Source of the DNA: Pseudomonas schmalbachii
GTDB lineage: Bacteria; Pseudomonadota; Gammaproteobacteria; Pseudomonadales; Pseudomonadaceae
DNA length: 64,000 nucleotides
Reading direction: 5' to 3'
NCBI RefSeq assembly: GCF_017589465.1
Contig: NZ_JAELYA010000004.1
Coordinates: 459,133-523,132, forward strand
The position numbers were made by a program, and so were the translations under genes. Of the stretch, positions 28,137-35,960 are shown one piece after another. The notes beneath the pieces were generated by a model. It was not told the DNA's origin. It saw nothing but the letters and a program-made list of their open reading frames with translations, and made no database searches. The first letter of the stretch is position 1. The number at the start of each line of letters is the position of its first letter.

Positions 28137-28885
28137 GAGAGATTATTGACCTTCTTGTATTCCTGAATGCACTTGTCGACCTGGCCATCGAAAACCAGCT
28201 GGCCATGGTGGAATACCAGGCCGCGATCGCAGATGGATTCGAGCGTTTGGAAATCGTGGGATGCCAGCACCAGAATTTCGGATTGCTCGATCAGGCTGAG
28301 TATCCGTTGCTTGGCCTTGGTCATGAAGTTGGCATCGCCTGCCCCAATTACCTCGTCCAGTAGCAGGATGTCGCCACCCACGATGGTAGAAATCGCAAAC
28401 GCGAGGCGCACCTGCATGCCCGCCGAGTAGGTCTTGATCGGATAATCGATGAACTCGCCGATATCTGCGAAAGCGACGATCTCTTCTTCGATCTCGCGCA
28501 TGAAATTGGGAGACAGGCCGAGCAACAGTCCACGGTACAGGATGTTTTCCCTACCGGACGCGTCTGGCTCGAAACCCAGGCTGAGGTCGAACAACGATCG
28601 TACGGTACCCACAACGCTGCGTGCGCCCGAAGTGATCGGATAAAGTCCTGCCAGCATCTTGAGGAAGGTACTTTTCCCCGCTCCATTGTGGCCGAGCAGG
28701 CCGACCCGTTCCCCGGGGCGAATGTCGAGGCTGATATCTTTCAGGGCATGGACGTCGTGCACTTCGTGCTTGGCTTTCCGAGAACTCAGCAGTCGGCCTG
28801 CCAAGGACTTCAGTGACCGCTCTTTGAAGGCGACCGACGAATAGAAAAGGTTCACCTTTTCCAGGCGGATGTGGTTGTTTTTCAT
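28133..28885 (-). CDS. wzt: O-polysaccharide ABC transporter ATP-binding protein (short Wzt)
   Basis: This is a 250-aa ABC ATPase of the polysaccharide export group. Walker A is GHNGAGKS (about residue 69). The signature region YSAGMQVRLAFAI is followed by Walker B DILLLDEVIG. Unlike the second Wzt in this window it ends soon after the ATPase domain and lacks the C-terminal carbohydrate-binding domain, so it should not select a capped chain end. It pairs with the permease whose gene overlaps it by four bases. Confidence 0.92.
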   Translation of the reverse strand: MKNNHIRLEKVNLFYSSVAFKERSLKSLAGRLLSSRKAKHEVHDVHALKDISLDIRPGERVGLLGHNGAGKSTFLKMLAGLYPITSGARSVVGTVRSLFDLSLGFEPDASGRENILYRGLLLGLSPNFMREIEEEIVAFADIGEFIDYPIKTYSAGMQVRLAFAISTIVGGDILLLDEVIGAGDANFMTKAKQRILSLIEQSEILVLASHDFQTLESICDRGLVFHHGQLVFDGQVDKCIQEYKKVNNLS

Positions 28886-29664
28886 AGATAGAAGATAACT
28901 TTTCTTTCGGCCCTTCTGCCTAGAAGGACAGCCAGCAATATGAGCAGCGCGATGGTGCCGCCGCAGTAGGCATAGTTTTCCAGTGAAGGCCAGTGTCCCT
29001 GCAGCAGAGGGGCCCGGACGATCTCCAGCATGTGGTAGATGGGGTTGTAATCGACCAGCGCGTGCAGGTCCCCGCCGCGAAATAGCTTCGCTTCAAAGTA
29101 GATCGGGGAAACGAACCACATCGCCTGGAGGAGGAGTCCCAGTGCGTGCGGAAGATCGCGGAATCGAGTCGCGACATAGGCCAGGAAGGTGGCGAGCGGC
29201 CATGCGATCAACGCGAGGATTGGATAGATGGACAATGCCGCCAGCCATGACCAGCCGAAGTTCTGAGGCATCACGACCAGCACCCAGGCCACAAGAGTGA
29301 CGCTGGCCAGACAAAGGACGATCAGGTTTGTCAGTACTGTGCGCAGGGTATAGATGGCCAGGGGGTGGTTGCACTGCTTGATATAGGCATCCGCCTGGAC
29401 GAACGATAGCGATCCAGCGGTCGCCGATGCGGTGACGAACTCCCAGATGATCATTCCGGAAAGTATATAGGGAGCGTAATCCCTGATCTCGATCTTGAAC
29501 ACCTTGCCAAAAACGACCGCCAGCAGGAGCGTCATGCCGAGCGGCTGGATGATCGTCCAGAGTATTCCGAAGAACGATCTTCTCCAACGCGAGCGCAGAT
29601 CAGAGAGTGACAGGTGCACCCAGAAGTAACGAGTGTTCCAGATGTTCCGAAGATAAGTAGACAA
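28882..29664 (-). CDS. wzm: O-polysaccharide ABC transporter permease Wzm (unit 1)
   Basis: This is a 260-aa inner-membrane protein with six hydrophobic segments, of the ABC-2 type polysaccharide permease family. The early LSDLRSRWRRSFFGILWTI amphipathic stretch and the closing GRRAERKVIFYL are typical. It moves the lipid-linked polymer made by unit 1 across the inner membrane. A 160-base gap without a gene separates it from per upstream. Confidence 0.92.
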   Translation of the reverse strand: MSTYLRNIWNTRYFWVHLSLSDLRSRWRRSFFGILWTIIQPLGMTLLLAVVFGKVFKIEIRDYAPYILSGMIIWEFVTASATAGSLSFVQADAYIKQCNHPLAIYTLRTVLTNLIVLCLASVTLVAWVLVVMPQNFGWSWLAALSIYPILALIAWPLATFLAYVATRFRDLPHALGLLLQAMWFVSPIYFEAKLFRGGDLHALVDYNPIYHMLEIVRAPLLQGHWPSLENYAYCGGTIALLILLAVLLGRRAERKVIFYL

Positions 29665-29823
29665 AAGAAGATCCGGGTTGTTTGTTGTCGGGGGGAGATG
29701 GTCAGGTTGCCGACGTCCTTTGACTGTGGCCTACCTTGTCAACGTCCGAAAACGAGCCGAGCGAGGAGAGCAGCGCGCGGACCTAAAGTCGGTCACTGCA
29801 CCCTTCGCCCGGCCGTCCGAGGA

Positions 29824-30927
29824 TTATGCGAAGAACCGCTTGATCTCTCCGCAAATTTCCGAGACTTGGCCTTCGGTCAAGTCAGGGAAGCTTGGCAGAT
29901 TGATGCCGCGCGATGCCAGCGAGTCTGCCGTCGGGAATGACCCTTCGGCAGCGCAATGGGGCAACGTATGGGACGGGTAGAACACTGGTCGTGTTTCAAT
30001 CCCGGCAGCCTTCAGGTGGTCCCTCAGAGGCTGACGAGCCGCAGGGTCGTCCACTGCGATCGAGCACATCCAGAACGAATGGGTCGTACTTGGCTGCTCG
30101 TCGTGCGTCTTGAGAGGGAGACCCGCCAAGCCATCCTTGTACCACTGCGCAATCTGGCGCTTCTTCGCAATGATGGTGTCCGCCCGTTCGATCTGGGCAA
30201 GACCGATCGCTGCACAGATATTGGTCATCCGATAATTGAAGGCCAGCACGTCGTGCCAGTATTCCCGTGTGCTGGAAACACCCTGGTTCTTCAGGTGGCA
30301 GGCGCGACGGAATACCGCTTCGTCTTTCGCGATGACCATCCCGCCTTCGCCGGTAGTGATGGTCTTGTTGCCGAAGAAGCTGAACGTAGCGACGTCGCCG
30401 AACGTTCCAACGTGCTGCCCCTTGTACAGGGTGCCGAAAGCTTCCGCGCAATCCTCGATGAGCAGTAGATCATGTTCCCGGCAGATGGCGGTGATCTCGT
30501 CCATATCGCAAGGCAGCCCGTACAGGTGAACGGCCATGACCGCGCGTGTCCGGGGCGTGATCTTGCGTCGGATATCGGCCGGATCCACTTGCCAGGTGTC
30601 TTCCAGCGAGTCGACGAACACCGGCATGGCGCCAGTCTGCATGATGGTGTTGACCGAGGCGACGTAGGTGAGCGTCGGAACGATCACCTCATCGCCGGTC
30701 CTTATGCCGAGCGCTTCGAGGGCGAGGTGGATGGCTACTGTGCCGTTGTTCACGGTCGTCGCGTGCTTCGCGCCAATGAACTCGCCGAATGCGTTCTCGA
30801 AGCGACTGATGAACTCGCCTTTAGAGGAGATCCACGTCGTGTCCAGGCATTGATTGACGTACTCTTTCTCTTTACCGCCGAGCGACGGTTGATAAACAGG
30901 AATCATCTTCGCGGTCCGACCAATCAT
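29824..30927 (-). CDS. per: GDP-perosamine synthase (DegT/DnrJ/EryC1/StrS aminotransferase)
   Basis: This is a 367-aa PLP-dependent sugar aminotransferase. By memory of E. coli O157 Per / V. cholerae RfbE the match is strong along the whole length: [38 protein letters not shown], and [16 protein letters not shown] with the PLP lysine. It transfers an amino group to C4 of GDP-4-keto-6-deoxymannose, giving GDP-perosamine. Gmd, encoded upstream, makes its substrate. The ATG at 30927 overlaps the gmd stop as ATGA. A second ATG at 30906 aligns better with the family start and may be the true one. Confidence 0.9.
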   Translation of the reverse strand: MIGRTAKMIPVYQPSLGGKEKEYVNQCLDTTWISSKGEFISRFENAFGEFIGAKHATTVNNGTVAIHLALEALGIRTGDEVIVPTLTYVASVNTIMQTGAMPVFVDSLEDTWQVDPADIRRKITPRTRAVMAVHLYGLPCDMDEITAICREHDLLLIEDCAEAFGTLYKGQHVGTFGDVATFSFFGNKTITTGEGGMVIAKDEAVFRRACHLKNQGVSSTREYWHDVLAFNYRMTNICAAIGLAQIERADTIIAKKRQIAQWYKDGLAGLPLKTHDEQPSTTHSFWMCSIAVDDPAARQPLRDHLKAAGIETRPVFYPSHTLPHCAAEGSFPTADSLASRGINLPSFPDLTEGQVSEICGEIKRFFA

Positions 30928-32015
30928 TCGTGATGGTTGAAGTACTTGAATCCATGTTGCTTTACCAGCTCATCGCGCATGGCATCTTTCATGTCTTCGC
31001 GCATCATTTCCGAAACGAGTTCCTGGAACGATGTAGTTGGTACCCAGCCAAGCTTCGCTTTGGCATTGCTCGGATCGCCCAGCAGCGTTTCGACTTCTGC
31101 CGGACGGAAGTAGCGGGGGTCAACGGCCACGATGCATTTCCCAGTCGAGACATCGAAGCCTTTTTCATCGACGCCTTCACCTTCCCACTTGATCTCGATA
31201 CCGATTTCGCGTGCGGCCAGCTCAACGAACTCGCGTACCGAGTGCTGTTCTCCGGTGGCAATCACGAAGTCTTCAGGTTTTTCCTGCTGCAGCATCAGCC
31301 ACTGCATCTCGACGTAATCGCGAGCATGGCCCCAGTCGCGAAGTGCGTTCATGTTGCCGAGATAAAGACGCTCCTGAAGGCCAAGCTTGATTCGGGCAAG
31401 GGCACGGGTGATTTTCCGGGTAACGAAAGTCTCACCGCGAATCGGTGATTCGTGGTTGAAGAGGATGCCGTTGCATGCGTACATGCCATAGGCTTCGCGA
31501 TAGTTGACGGTGATCCAGTAGGCGTAGAGCTTTGCGACCGCGTAGGGCGAGCGAGGATAGAAGGGGGTGGTTTCCTTCTGCGGAATTTCCTGCACCAGTC
31601 CGTACAGTTCGGATGTCGAGGCTTGATAGAACTTGGTGGTTTTCTCCAGCCCGGCGATACGAATTGCTTCCAGCAGGCGGAGCGCGCCGAGGGCGTCGGA
31701 GTTGGCGGTATATTCAGGCTCTTCGAACGAAACAGCGACGTGGCTTTGCGCTGCCAGATTGTAGATCTCGTCCGGCTTAACTTCTTGCACGATACGGATC
31801 AGGCTGCTGGAATCAGTGAGATCACCGTGGTGCAGGGTCAGGTCGTACCCTTTGTCATGTGGGTCGTGGTAGAGGTGATCGATACGGTCAGTATTGAACA
31901 GCGAGCTCCGGCGCTTGATACCATGTACCGCGTAACCCTTGCTGAGCAATAGTTCCGCGAGGTAAGCGCCGTCTTGTCCAGTGATGCCCGTGATCAGTGC
32001 AGTCTTCTTGCTCAA
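30924..32015 (-). CDS. gmd: GDP-mannose 4,6-dehydratase
   Basis: This is a 363-aa extended short-chain dehydrogenase. It converts GDP-mannose to GDP-4-keto-6-deoxymannose. It has an N-terminal Rossmann motif [15 protein letters not shown], a catalytic Tyr-Lys in [15 protein letters not shown] and the conserved [16 protein letters not shown]. No rmd reductase lies in the operon; per follows instead, so flux goes to perosamine rather than D-rhamnose. Translation is coupled to per by overlap. Confidence 0.96.
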   Translation of the reverse strand: MSKKTALITGITGQDGAYLAELLLSKGYAVHGIKRRSSLFNTDRIDHLYHDPHDKGYDLTLHHGDLTDSSSLIRIVQEVKPDEIYNLAAQSHVAVSFEEPEYTANSDALGALRLLEAIRIAGLEKTTKFYQASTSELYGLVQEIPQKETTPFYPRSPYAVAKLYAYWITVNYREAYGMYACNGILFNHESPIRGETFVTRKITRALARIKLGLQERLYLGNMNALRDWGHARDYVEMQWLMLQQEKPEDFVIATGEQHSVREFVELAAREIGIEIKWEGEGVDEKGFDVSTGKCIVAVDPRYFRPAEVETLLGDPSNAKAKLGWVPTTSFQELVSEMMREDMKDAMRDELVKQHGFKYFNHHE

Positions 32016-32036
32016 AATTTAAATCCTCGTTATTGC

Positions 32037-33467
32037 TTACTTGCGGCCGTAGCGGTCTTCGAACCTGACAATGTCGTCTTCCCCGAGATACTCACCACTC
32101 TGTACTTCGATCAGTACCAGGCTGATAACTCCTGGGTTCTCCAGACGGTGCTGATGCCCCGCAGGAATGAAAGTCGATTCGTTCGTGTTCAATAGAAACG
32201 ACTTCTCACCATTGGTTACCTTCGCCATACCGCACACCACGGTCCAATGCTCGCTACGATGGTGATGCATTTGTAGCGAAAGAGAGGCGCCCGGTTTGAC
32301 GACGATACGCTTGATCTTGAAACGGTCGCCTTCCTCCAGAGTGGTATAGGTACCCCAGGGGCGATGTACGGTGCGGTGCAGCAGGTGTGCGTCATGCCCT
32401 TTTTTCTTTAGCTGGGCGACGATCTGTTTCACGTCCTGGCAATGCTCTCGATGTGAAATGAGGATTGCGTCAGGGGTATCGACGACGATCAGATTTTGCA
32501 CGCCTACAAGTGCAGTGAGGCGGTCCGGGCTGTGGACGTAGTTGTTGTTGGCTGAGTGCAGCAGGACCTCACCATCGCAGCGGTTGCCATCCGGGTCCTC
32601 ACTCGTCAGTTCCGACAGAGCGGCCCAGGATCCAATATCGCTCCAACCCAGATCGCAGGGAACAGTCGCAACCTTGTTCGAGCGCTCCAGCAGCGCGTAG
32701 TCGATGGAAATGTCCGGTACCTTTATGAAATGTTCGGCATTGAGCGTCAGGCAGCGATGATGCTCCCCTTTGCTTAGGCGCGACTCAGTGATGGTTGCCT
32801 CGACGGCAGAGGCAACCTCTGGCGCATGGATATTCATTTCGTCGAGCAGGGTGCCAACACGGAAGCAGAACATTCCGGAGTTCCAGAGATAGTTACCTGC
32901 GACGAGGTACTCCTGAGCTGTCACTCGATCCGGCTTTTCGACAAAGCGCCTTACCTTGAACCCACCTTCCAGAGGTTCGTTGCTGCTCTCGATGTAGCCG
33001 AATCCGGTTTCCGGGTACTGTGGTTGAACCCCGAAGGTTACCAGCCAGCCACCCTTTGCCAGTTCGGTGGCATGGGCTACGGCCTCGGCGAACGCCTCCG
33101 CTTCCTTGATCAGGTGGTCCGCCGGTAGCACTAGCATCAGTGCATCAGGTCCGTGAGCCGAGTTCAACTGAAGCGCGGCCGAAGCGACTGCTGCAGCGGT
33201 ATTGCGGCCAAATGGCTCTAGAACGTAGCTGAGGATGCATGGTCTAGGGGCCAGTGCGCGGTACTCATCTTCCGTCTTGAAGTAGAGTTCTCGGTTGGTA
33301 ACCGTCATTACCTCTGAAACATCGCTCAGTGCCAGCGCGCGCAGAAGAGTCTTTTGCAGGAGATTTTGCCCGTCAGGCAGGGGCATAAAAGGCTTGGGGT
33401 GTGCTTCTCGGGACACCGGCCAAAGGCGGCTGCCGGCTCCACCGCAAATGATCACAGGAAATAGCAT
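32037..33467 (-). CDS. manC: mannose-1-phosphate guanylyltransferase / mannose-6-phosphate isomerase
   Basis: This is a 476-aa bifunctional ManC/WbpW/AlgA-type enzyme supplying GDP-mannose. The N-terminal nucleotidyltransferase has GGAGSRLWPVSREAHPKPF and FVEKPD. The C-terminal cupin isomerase domain has VKPGASLSLQMHHHRSEHW near residue 400. It is the first gene of polysaccharide unit 1, with AAGGAT about eight bases before its ATG. Together with Gmd and Per it forms the complete GDP-perosamine route from mannose phosphates. Confidence 0.95.
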   Translation of the reverse strand: MLFPVIICGGAGSRLWPVSREAHPKPFMPLPDGQNLLQKTLLRALALSDVSEVMTVTNRELYFKTEDEYRALAPRPCILSYVLEPFGRNTAAAVASAALQLNSAHGPDALMLVLPADHLIKEAEAFAEAVAHATELAKGGWLVTFGVQPQYPETGFGYIESSNEPLEGGFKVRRFVEKPDRVTAQEYLVAGNYLWNSGMFCFRVGTLLDEMNIHAPEVASAVEATITESRLSKGEHHRCLTLNAEHFIKVPDISIDYALLERSNKVATVPCDLGWSDIGSWAALSELTSEDPDGNRCDGEVLLHSANNNYVHSPDRLTALVGVQNLIVVDTPDAILISHREHCQDVKQIVAQLKKKGHDAHLLHRTVHRPWGTYTTLEEGDRFKIKRIVVKPGASLSLQMHHHRSEHWTVVCGMAKVTNGEKSFLLNTNESTFIPAGHQHRLENPGVISLVLIEVQSGEYLGEDDIVRFEDRYGRK

Positions 33468-33859
33468 CAGATTTATCCTTGTGTAACTTGTCCTGAGCGT
33501 CCGAAGATCAGGGGAATTCGGCGCTAGAGTCTGGTGCGCGTACTCCTAGAGCGCTACCGTGGGGGAGGAGTATGCCTCCTGCTCTCGATGTCTCTCTCAG
33601 CGAGCAACGTTTTCCTACGGCGGGCGGAAGGTTAACGCATTGATTCTTGTCGACAAAGAATTCTTCGCTATCAGCAATGGGAAGTCGTTTGTCAACGTCT
33701 CCCCAGCTTGGTGGCGATTTGATTGCGCTCGTGTCGGTTGGTTCCGTAACAGGAGCAAAATTGCTGTCATCGCGCTAGCATCGGCACCGCATCGCGTTGA
33801 AAATCCGCAGCGTGTCCCCGATATTGTCCGGCTGTATTCGGTGGCTGTCACCTGTTGAC
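33468..33859. other. manC upstream region with possible ops-like site
   Basis: No gene is supported here. About 95-105 bases upstream of manC the minus strand reads ACGGTAGCGCT, which matches eight of the ten bases of the ops/JUMPstart core GGCGGTAGCG used for RfaH recruitment in enteric polysaccharide operons. Use of ops by Pseudomonas is not established, so this is tentative. The part nearest the IS66 fragment (33770-33859) looks like mobile-element remnant. Confidence 0.3.
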
Positions 33860-34676
33860 TAGCAGTAGATGGCGCGGCTAGGCGTCTGCGGCGGACCACC
33901 GCTTTGTACCCACATCCAGGATTGGCTCGTGGGTCACGCCCGGGTTCATGCAGCACCTGCAGGCGCGTCTCGTCGCAGTGCAGCACGGGGTATTCCAGCA
34001 GCTGGTCGCGCATCAGGTTGAGCTGAGGCTGCAAGCGTTCGCCACACTGGATCACCCAGCGCGCCAGGGTCTGCCGGGATATCTCGATGCCGTGGCGGGC
34101 GAGCATCTTCTCGAAGCGATACAGCGGGATGCCGTCGGCGTACTTGGTGGTCAGCAGCATCGCCAGCACGCTGGGGCTGGCCAGGCTTTTCTCGATCAGT
34201 TGCGCCGACTTGTCGGCGGTGACCAGGCCGGCTTCGCAGACCTTGCAGGCGTAGGTTTTGCGGATGTGGCGGATGACCCGCACCTGCATCGGGATGATCT
34301 CCAGCTGTTCGCTGGTTTCCTCGCCGATCACTTGCTTGCAGGCACCGCATTCGCAGGTCCGTTCGTGCTCGGGCAGGTCATGGACGACCTCCACACGCGG
34401 CAGATCCGCCGGCAGCGGCTTGCGCTTACCACGGCGCTTGACCGGGGCGACGACCTCTTCCTCGGCTTCTTCAGCAACGGCATCAGGCATGGCTTCGACC
34501 AGTTCTTCCGCCTCGTTGAACATCGCCAACTGCGGCGAATCCACATCCTCTGGGCTGCGCTCGGACTTGGGCGAGAATAACTTGTGACGCAGCAGGGCAT
34601 TCTCCTGCTGCAATTGCAGAATCAGAGCCTTGAGCAGGATGGGGTCGTCAGGGAGGGCGTCTGCAGCAGATTTCAT
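33860..34676 (-). pseudogene. IS66-family transposase TnpC, truncated and frameshifted
   Basis: The first ~250 residues of an IS66 TnpC are present. They include an N-terminal leucine-zipper-like ALILQLQQENALLRHKLF, the zinc-finger CECGACKQ, a second CxxC in YACKVCEAG, and the first catalytic Asp in HCDETRLQVLHEPGRDP. At about 33935 the frame slips: the expected SQSWMWVQSGGPP continues in the neighbouring frame, then homology ends near 33870. The rest of the catalytic domain is missing, so it cannot be active. Confidence 0.85.
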
Positions 34677-34695
34677 GGCGCCGGATTATACAGGC

Positions 34696-35055
34696 TCAGG
34701 CCACGAAACGCGGGGTCAGCACCTGGTGCGGGCGGTTGCGCCACAGATCGATACCGTCGAGCAGCCAGTTCAGTTCATCGACCGTCAATTCGATGGCCTC
34801 GTCACCGGCATCGGGCTTGGTCTTGAAACGCTCGGCCTCCAGACGCTTGAGCCACAGACAGAAGCCATTGCGCTCCCAGTACAGAATCTTCACCTGACTG
34901 CGAGCCCGGTTGAGGAACACGAACAGCACCGGGTTGAACACCTCCACCTTGATGTCCAGCTCGACCAACGCGGACAGGCCATTGATGGATTTGCGGAAGT
35001 CGACAGGCTTCGGATAGAGGTAGACCTTCTGCACCTTGGTGTCGGGACGCATCAT
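34696..35055 (-). CDS. tnpB: IS66-family accessory protein TnpB
   Basis: This is a 119-aa IS66 Orf2 protein. VQKVYLYPKPVDFRKSINGL and NRARSQVKILYWERNGFCLW are the family hallmarks. The ATG at 35055 is chosen because AGGAG lies nine bases upstream, although the frame extends to 35091. It precedes the broken tnpC on the same strand. It is intact by eye, but its partners are not, so the element is dead. Confidence 0.85.
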   Translation of the reverse strand: MMRPDTKVQKVYLYPKPVDFRKSINGLSALVELDIKVEVFNPVLFVFLNRARSQVKILYWERNGFCLWLKRLEAERFKTKPDAGDEAIELTVDELNWLLDGIDLWRNRPHQVLTPRFVA

Positions 35056-35115
35056 GAGAACAGGCTCCTGTGAAAAACGGAGCAACAGCATCTCCAGCGC
35101 CAGGGAGCATTTGTA

Positions 35116-35138
35116 GGCGGGGGTTGTGGAGTGCTTAC
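35116..35138 (-). repeat. terminal inverted repeat of the minus-strand IS66 copy
   Basis: Read inward on the minus strand it is GTAAGCACTCCACAACCCCC, the IS66-type end. It nearly equals the end at 35606 (GTAAGCGCTCCACCAACCCC). It marks the upstream edge of the copy carrying tnpB and abuts the truncated plus-strand copy at 35138/35139. Confidence 0.7.
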
Positions 35139-35561
35139 ATGCGGAGCGCCTCGAAGGGCGTCAGCAGCGCAGCCAGCCCCTGCTCAATCAGCTCAAAACC
35201 TGGCTGGGCAAGACCCAGCCACAGGTCGCCGGGCAGACAGCCCTGGGCAAGGCGGTGGGCCAACAACTGGAGCAAGCTGGTGCGCTACCTCGAAGGCGGT
35301 CATCTGCCGATCGACAACAACCGCGCCGAGAACGCCATCCGCCCCTTCGTCATCGGCCGCAAAAACTGGCTGTTCAGCGATACGCCCAAAGACGCCACGG
35401 CCAGCGCACAGATCTACAGCCTGATCGAAACGGCCAAGGCCAACGGGCAGGAGCCCTATGCCTGGCTACGTCACATCCTCGAACGCCTGCCATCGGCCAG
35501 CGGCGTCGGAGACTACGAAGCCCTGCTGCCGTGGAACTGCTCGCCGACAAACGCAGCCTGA
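35139..35561 (+). pseudogene. C-terminal fragment of a second IS66 TnpC
   Basis: The plus strand encodes the end of TnpC in two frames. First comes [20 protein letters not shown], then after a slip near 35270 comes [20 protein letters not shown] with the catalytic Glu region, and [16 protein letters not shown] to the end. It is cut at its 5' side exactly where the other copy's terminal repeat starts. It is thus a second, oppositely oriented IS66 remnant. Confidence 0.85.
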
Positions 35562-35583
35562 TCGCAGAGCCCCGTCAAGGGAA

Positions 35584-35606
35584 GATGGGGTTGGTGGAGC
35601 GCTTAC
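35584..35606 (-). repeat. right terminal repeat of the plus-strand IS66 copy
   Basis: Inward on the minus strand it reads GTAAGCGCTCCACCAACCCC. Its GTAA creates the stop codon that closes the adjoining dctB fragment, so this copy inserted inside that dctB. Confidence 0.7.
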
Positions 35607-35869
35607 GCCCTGACCTCCTCATTGCCAGGCTGCTGCAGGGCCTGGCGGAGAGCGGGCAGCTCGCGCAGGATCGGTGGTAGATCCTGATAGAGCCGCAGCG
35701 TGCCGAGCAGGTTGGCGACGTAAAGATCGAGGGTCTGACGGTTCTGCTGGGCCAGTTCTTCGCGGTAGTACTGATTGGCGAAGTGGTGGAGGTGCCAGAG
35801 AAGGGTGAGAAAACACGTAATAAATAGCAAGGGAATAAGACGTTGCCAATCAGAAATAAATATAGTCAT
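35607..35869 (-). pseudogene. 5' fragment of a second, diverged dctB
   Basis: The minus strand encodes about 87 residues clearly homologous to the N-terminus of the intact DctB: QNRQTLDLYVANLLGTL against QNQQTLDLYVANLLGTL, and YQDLPPILRELPAL against YEDLPPILGGLPIL. The nucleotide sequence is only moderately similar, so it comes from another lineage rather than a recent duplication. It is interrupted by the IS66 end at 35606. It lies in the same orientation as intact dctB, about 15 kb away, and flanks polysaccharide unit 1. Confidence 0.88.
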
Positions 35870-35904
35870 GGCGCTATCGTTTCAGCCTGATGCGGTTTAA
35901 GAAA

Positions 35905-35934
35905 CTCGACATCTTAAAGTTATAAGATGTCGAG
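35905..35934 (-). terminator. terminator of polysaccharide unit 2
   Basis: CTCGACATCTTA (35905-35916) pairs perfectly with TAAGATGTCGAG (35923-35934). On the minus strand the stem is followed by GAGTTTCTT. It lies 27 bases past the stop of the last gene of the ~12-kb operon that starts at 47862. Confidence 0.8.
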
Positions 35935-35960
35935 CTAAAAGAATTTGCGAGCCCTGATAA

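Noticed and set aside
33559..33858. 99-aa plus-strand frame between manC and IS66
   Set aside because: No support from motifs; it overlaps the mobile-element remnant and the manC promoter region.
35603..35869. Intact small membrane protein gene
   Set aside because: It is the truncated N-terminus of a dctB copy whose stop codon comes from the IS66 end.
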